A program made the position numbers and the translations under genes. This document shows positions 62,488-64,000 of a stretch of 64,000 nt of DNA, in pieces; the stretch's first letter is position 1; each line of letters opens with the position of its first letter. This DNA comes from Kribbella antiqua. GTDB taxonomy: Bacteria; Actinomycetota; Actinomycetes; Propionibacteriales; Kribbellaceae. The stretch covers positions 496,001-560,000 of the forward strand of contig NZ_SLWR01000001.1 of assembly GCF_004345665.1 (NCBI RefSeq). Direction: 5' to 3'. A model generated the notes under the pieces. It did no database searches and was not told the DNA's origin. It saw only the letters and a program-made list of their open reading frames with translations.

Positions 62488-64000
62488 CTATTTGCTCAAG
62501 CCCACACCGAGCACGTTCGGGTACGGCGGGTACGACGGCAGGTAGAAGTTCTGCACCTTCGATCCGTGCAGGAACGCGTTCCGGGCGTAGATCAGCGGTA
62601 CGACGGGAGCGTCGGCCAGGATCTGCTTGTCCAGCGCACCCCACGCGGCAGCGGACTTCGCCTTGTCCGGCTCCGCGGTTGCGGCGTTGATCGCGGCGTC
62701 GACCGCCGGGTTCGAGTACCGGGAGATGTTGTAGCCACCGTTGCCGATCTCGGACGACGCGAACAGCGGCTGGATGTTGCCGATCGCGCTGGAGAAGTCC
62801 GGCAGCCAGCTCGACACGGTCAGGTCGAAGTCGGCTTTGTTGCCCGTGATCAGGTCCGTCAGCGGCTGAGCGTCCAGCGGCTTGATCTGCACCGTGATGC
62901 CGGCCCGCTTCAGGCCCTGCTGAATCGCCTGCGCGACGTCCATACCGGTGTCGGTGTCGGCGACCATGAGCAGCTTGAGGTTGCTGACGCCGGCCGCCGC
63001 CAGCAGCTGCTTCGCCTTCTCCGGGTCTCCGGCCGGCGGCGCGTCGTACAGGTTGAACTTGCTGTAGCCGTCGATGCCCGGCGTGATCAGCGTGGAGGCA
63101 ATCTCGCCGCCGTACTCCGGACCGCCCTCGGCAACCTGGACGGCCTGCTTGTCGACGGCGTACTCGATCGCCTTGCGTACGGCGGGGTTCGCCAGCGCTG
63201 GGCGCTTGGTGTTCAGCGCCAGGTAGAGCAACGCACCGGACGGCGAGGTCGCGACGCGTGACTTGACCGCGGGGTTGCCGTTCACTGTCGGGATCAGCGC
63301 GGCCGGCAGCGAGACTCCGGTGGCGGCGGCGAACTTGTCGTCGCCGGCGTCCGCGATCAGCCGCTGGTTGACCACATCGGCCTGCAGGCCCATGTCGATG
63401 ACAATCGAGTCCGGCAGACCGGTCCGCGCCTCGTCGGTCGACTTGTCCCAGTTCGGGTTGCGCTCCAGCTCGAGCTTCGAGCCCGGCGAGTACGACTTCA
63501 CCTGGTAGGGGCCGCTCGCGACCGGGTCCTCGCCGTAGTGCGCCGGGTCCTTGTCGGCCGCCTTCGGCACCGGCGAGAACGCCGGCATGCTGACGATCCA
63601 CGGCCAGTCGCCGAACGACTTGTTCAGCTTGAAGATGATCGTGCTGTCGTCCGGGGTCTCGATCGACGCCAGCTGGGCGCCCTTGTAGGGGCCGGCGTAC
63701 TTGTCGCCGCCGACCAGCAGCGACTTGTGGTAGCCGAGTCCGCCGGACAACTCCGGCGCGAAGGACCGCTCGACGCCGTACTTGATGTCGGCGGCAACGA
63801 TCGGCGTACCGTCGGCGTACTTGAGACCCGGCTTGAGCTTGTAGGTCCAGGTCTTGCCGTCGGCACTGACCTGGCCGGTGTCGGTGGCCAGGTCGGGCAC
63901 CAGTTCGGCGGCCTTGTCCGGCGAAGTCTTCCACGACGTCAGGCCGCGCAGCACCAGGTGGATCGTGCTGGTGCCGAGGTTCTGGCTCTTGGCCGGGTCG
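62488..64000 (-). CDS. ABC transporter solute-binding protein, family 5 (oligopeptide type), 5' truncated
   Basis: At least 503 residues are visible; the frame is open to the window edge, so signal peptide and start are missing (the first residues read DPAKSQNLGTSTIHLVLRG). SBP family 5 features: LRGLTSWKTSPDKAAELVPD, TYKLKPGLKYADGTPIVAAD, VASGPYQVKSYSPGSKLELE, YLALNTKRPALANPAVRKAI and QQGLKRAGITVQIKPLDAQP. It should capture peptides, sugars or metal chelates outside the cell for an ABC importer whose permeases presumably lie beyond the window. Confidence 0.92.
   Translation of the reverse strand, partial: DPAKSQNLGTSTIHLVLRGLTSWKTSPDKAAELVPDLATDTGQVSADGKTWTYKLKPGLKYADGTPIVAADIKYGVERSFAPELSGGLGYHKSLLVGGDKYAGPYKGAQLASIETPDDSTIIFKLNKSFGDWPWIVSMPAFSPVPKAADKDPAHYGEDPVASGPYQVKSYSPGSKLELERNPNWDKSTDEARTGLPDSIVIDMGLQADVVNQRLIADAGDDKFAAATGVSLPAALIPTVNGNPAVKSRVATSPSGALLYLALNTKRPALANPAVRKAIEYAVDKQAVQVAEGGPEYGGEIASTLITPGIDGYSKFNLYDAPPAGDPEKAKQLLAAAGVSNLKLLMVADTDTGMDVAQAIQQGLKRAGITVQIKPLDAQPLTDLITGNKADFDLTVSSWLPDFSSAIGNIQPLFASSEIGNGGYNISRYSNPAVDAAINAATAEPDKAKSAAAWGALDKQILADAPVVPLIYARNAFLHGSKVQNFYLPSYPPYPNVLGVGLSK

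Overview
The window is one contiguous piece of a high-GC actinobacterial chromosome. Strong GC bias, frequent GTG and TTG starts, many 4-nt start/stop overlaps and the gene families present (HemQ-type heme synthesis, F420-type luciferase-like oxidoreductase, DUF3000, DUF3159, DUF3710, DUF4193, an actinobacterial FeS ferrochelatase) all point that way. The overall character resembles Kribbella or another member of the Propionibacteriales, but that placement is an inference. No rRNA, tRNA, CRISPR array, insertion sequence or phage module was recognised. Both ends cut through genes: a CbxX-type AAA ATPase on the left and an oligopeptide-type solute-binding protein on the right. No stretch longer than 300 bases lacks a gene.

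Layout. 1-5.5 kb: AAA ATPase, then the minus-strand heme operon hemE - GNAT - hemY - hemQ - VOC protein. 5.6-9.3 kb: DUF3000 with RNase D, then a glutathione-peroxidase/dienelactone-hydrolase pair and an unknown Cys/His-rich protein. 9.5-12.8 kb: the fadA-fadB beta-oxidation operon. 12.9-17.5 kb: a small membrane protein divergent from a 1400-residue BTAD/STAND/WD40 signalling protein, with a repeat-rich intergenic region. 17.5-25.1 kb: dxs followed by three paralogous membrane-anchored HEXXH proteins, interrupted by a cationic-amino-acid-type permease. 25.3-34.1 kb: two tandem DUF402 proteins with a RibD-like reductase, a secreted hydrolase, a Na+/H+ antiporter fused to a UBP zinc finger, a HIT protein, PhoD, a HEAT-repeat protein and a frameshifted gene. 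34.2-41.5 kb: aconitase, a luciferase-like oxidoreductase and a 1098-residue proline-rich protein.

41.5-52.0 kb is a block whose gene order resembles the Mycobacterium tuberculosis Rv2689c-Rv2701c region as I remember it: TRAM-type RNA methyltransferase, APC transporter, two TrkA proteins, DUF3159, OB-fold protein, DUF3710, dut, DUF3093, DUF4193 and suhB. Here a ferrochelatase lies upstream of suhB. The transporter and paired RCK proteins look like a potassium module. The ferrochelatase supplies the step missing from the heme operon 46 kb away; with HemE, HemY and HemQ it makes up four steps of the coproporphyrin-dependent route.

52.1-64 kb: MFS exporter with a MerR regulator, a TRIC/UPF0126 channel, a kinase-like phosphotransferase behind a nine-codon leader ORF, FdhD, an unknown protein, an SbcC/SbcD-like ATPase-nuclease pair, GNAT and HAD-like proteins, and the solute-binding protein.

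Many starts are preceded by a TANNNT hexamer 6 to 8 bases upstream with no Shine-Dalgarno sequence, suggesting widespread leaderless transcription. These positions helped decide several starts. The most unusual items are the three HEXXH paralogs behind dxs, the SARP-like repeats in front of the STAND gene, the clamp-binding-like motif in the SbcC-like ATPase, the antiporter-zinc-finger fusion and the leaderless leader peptide.
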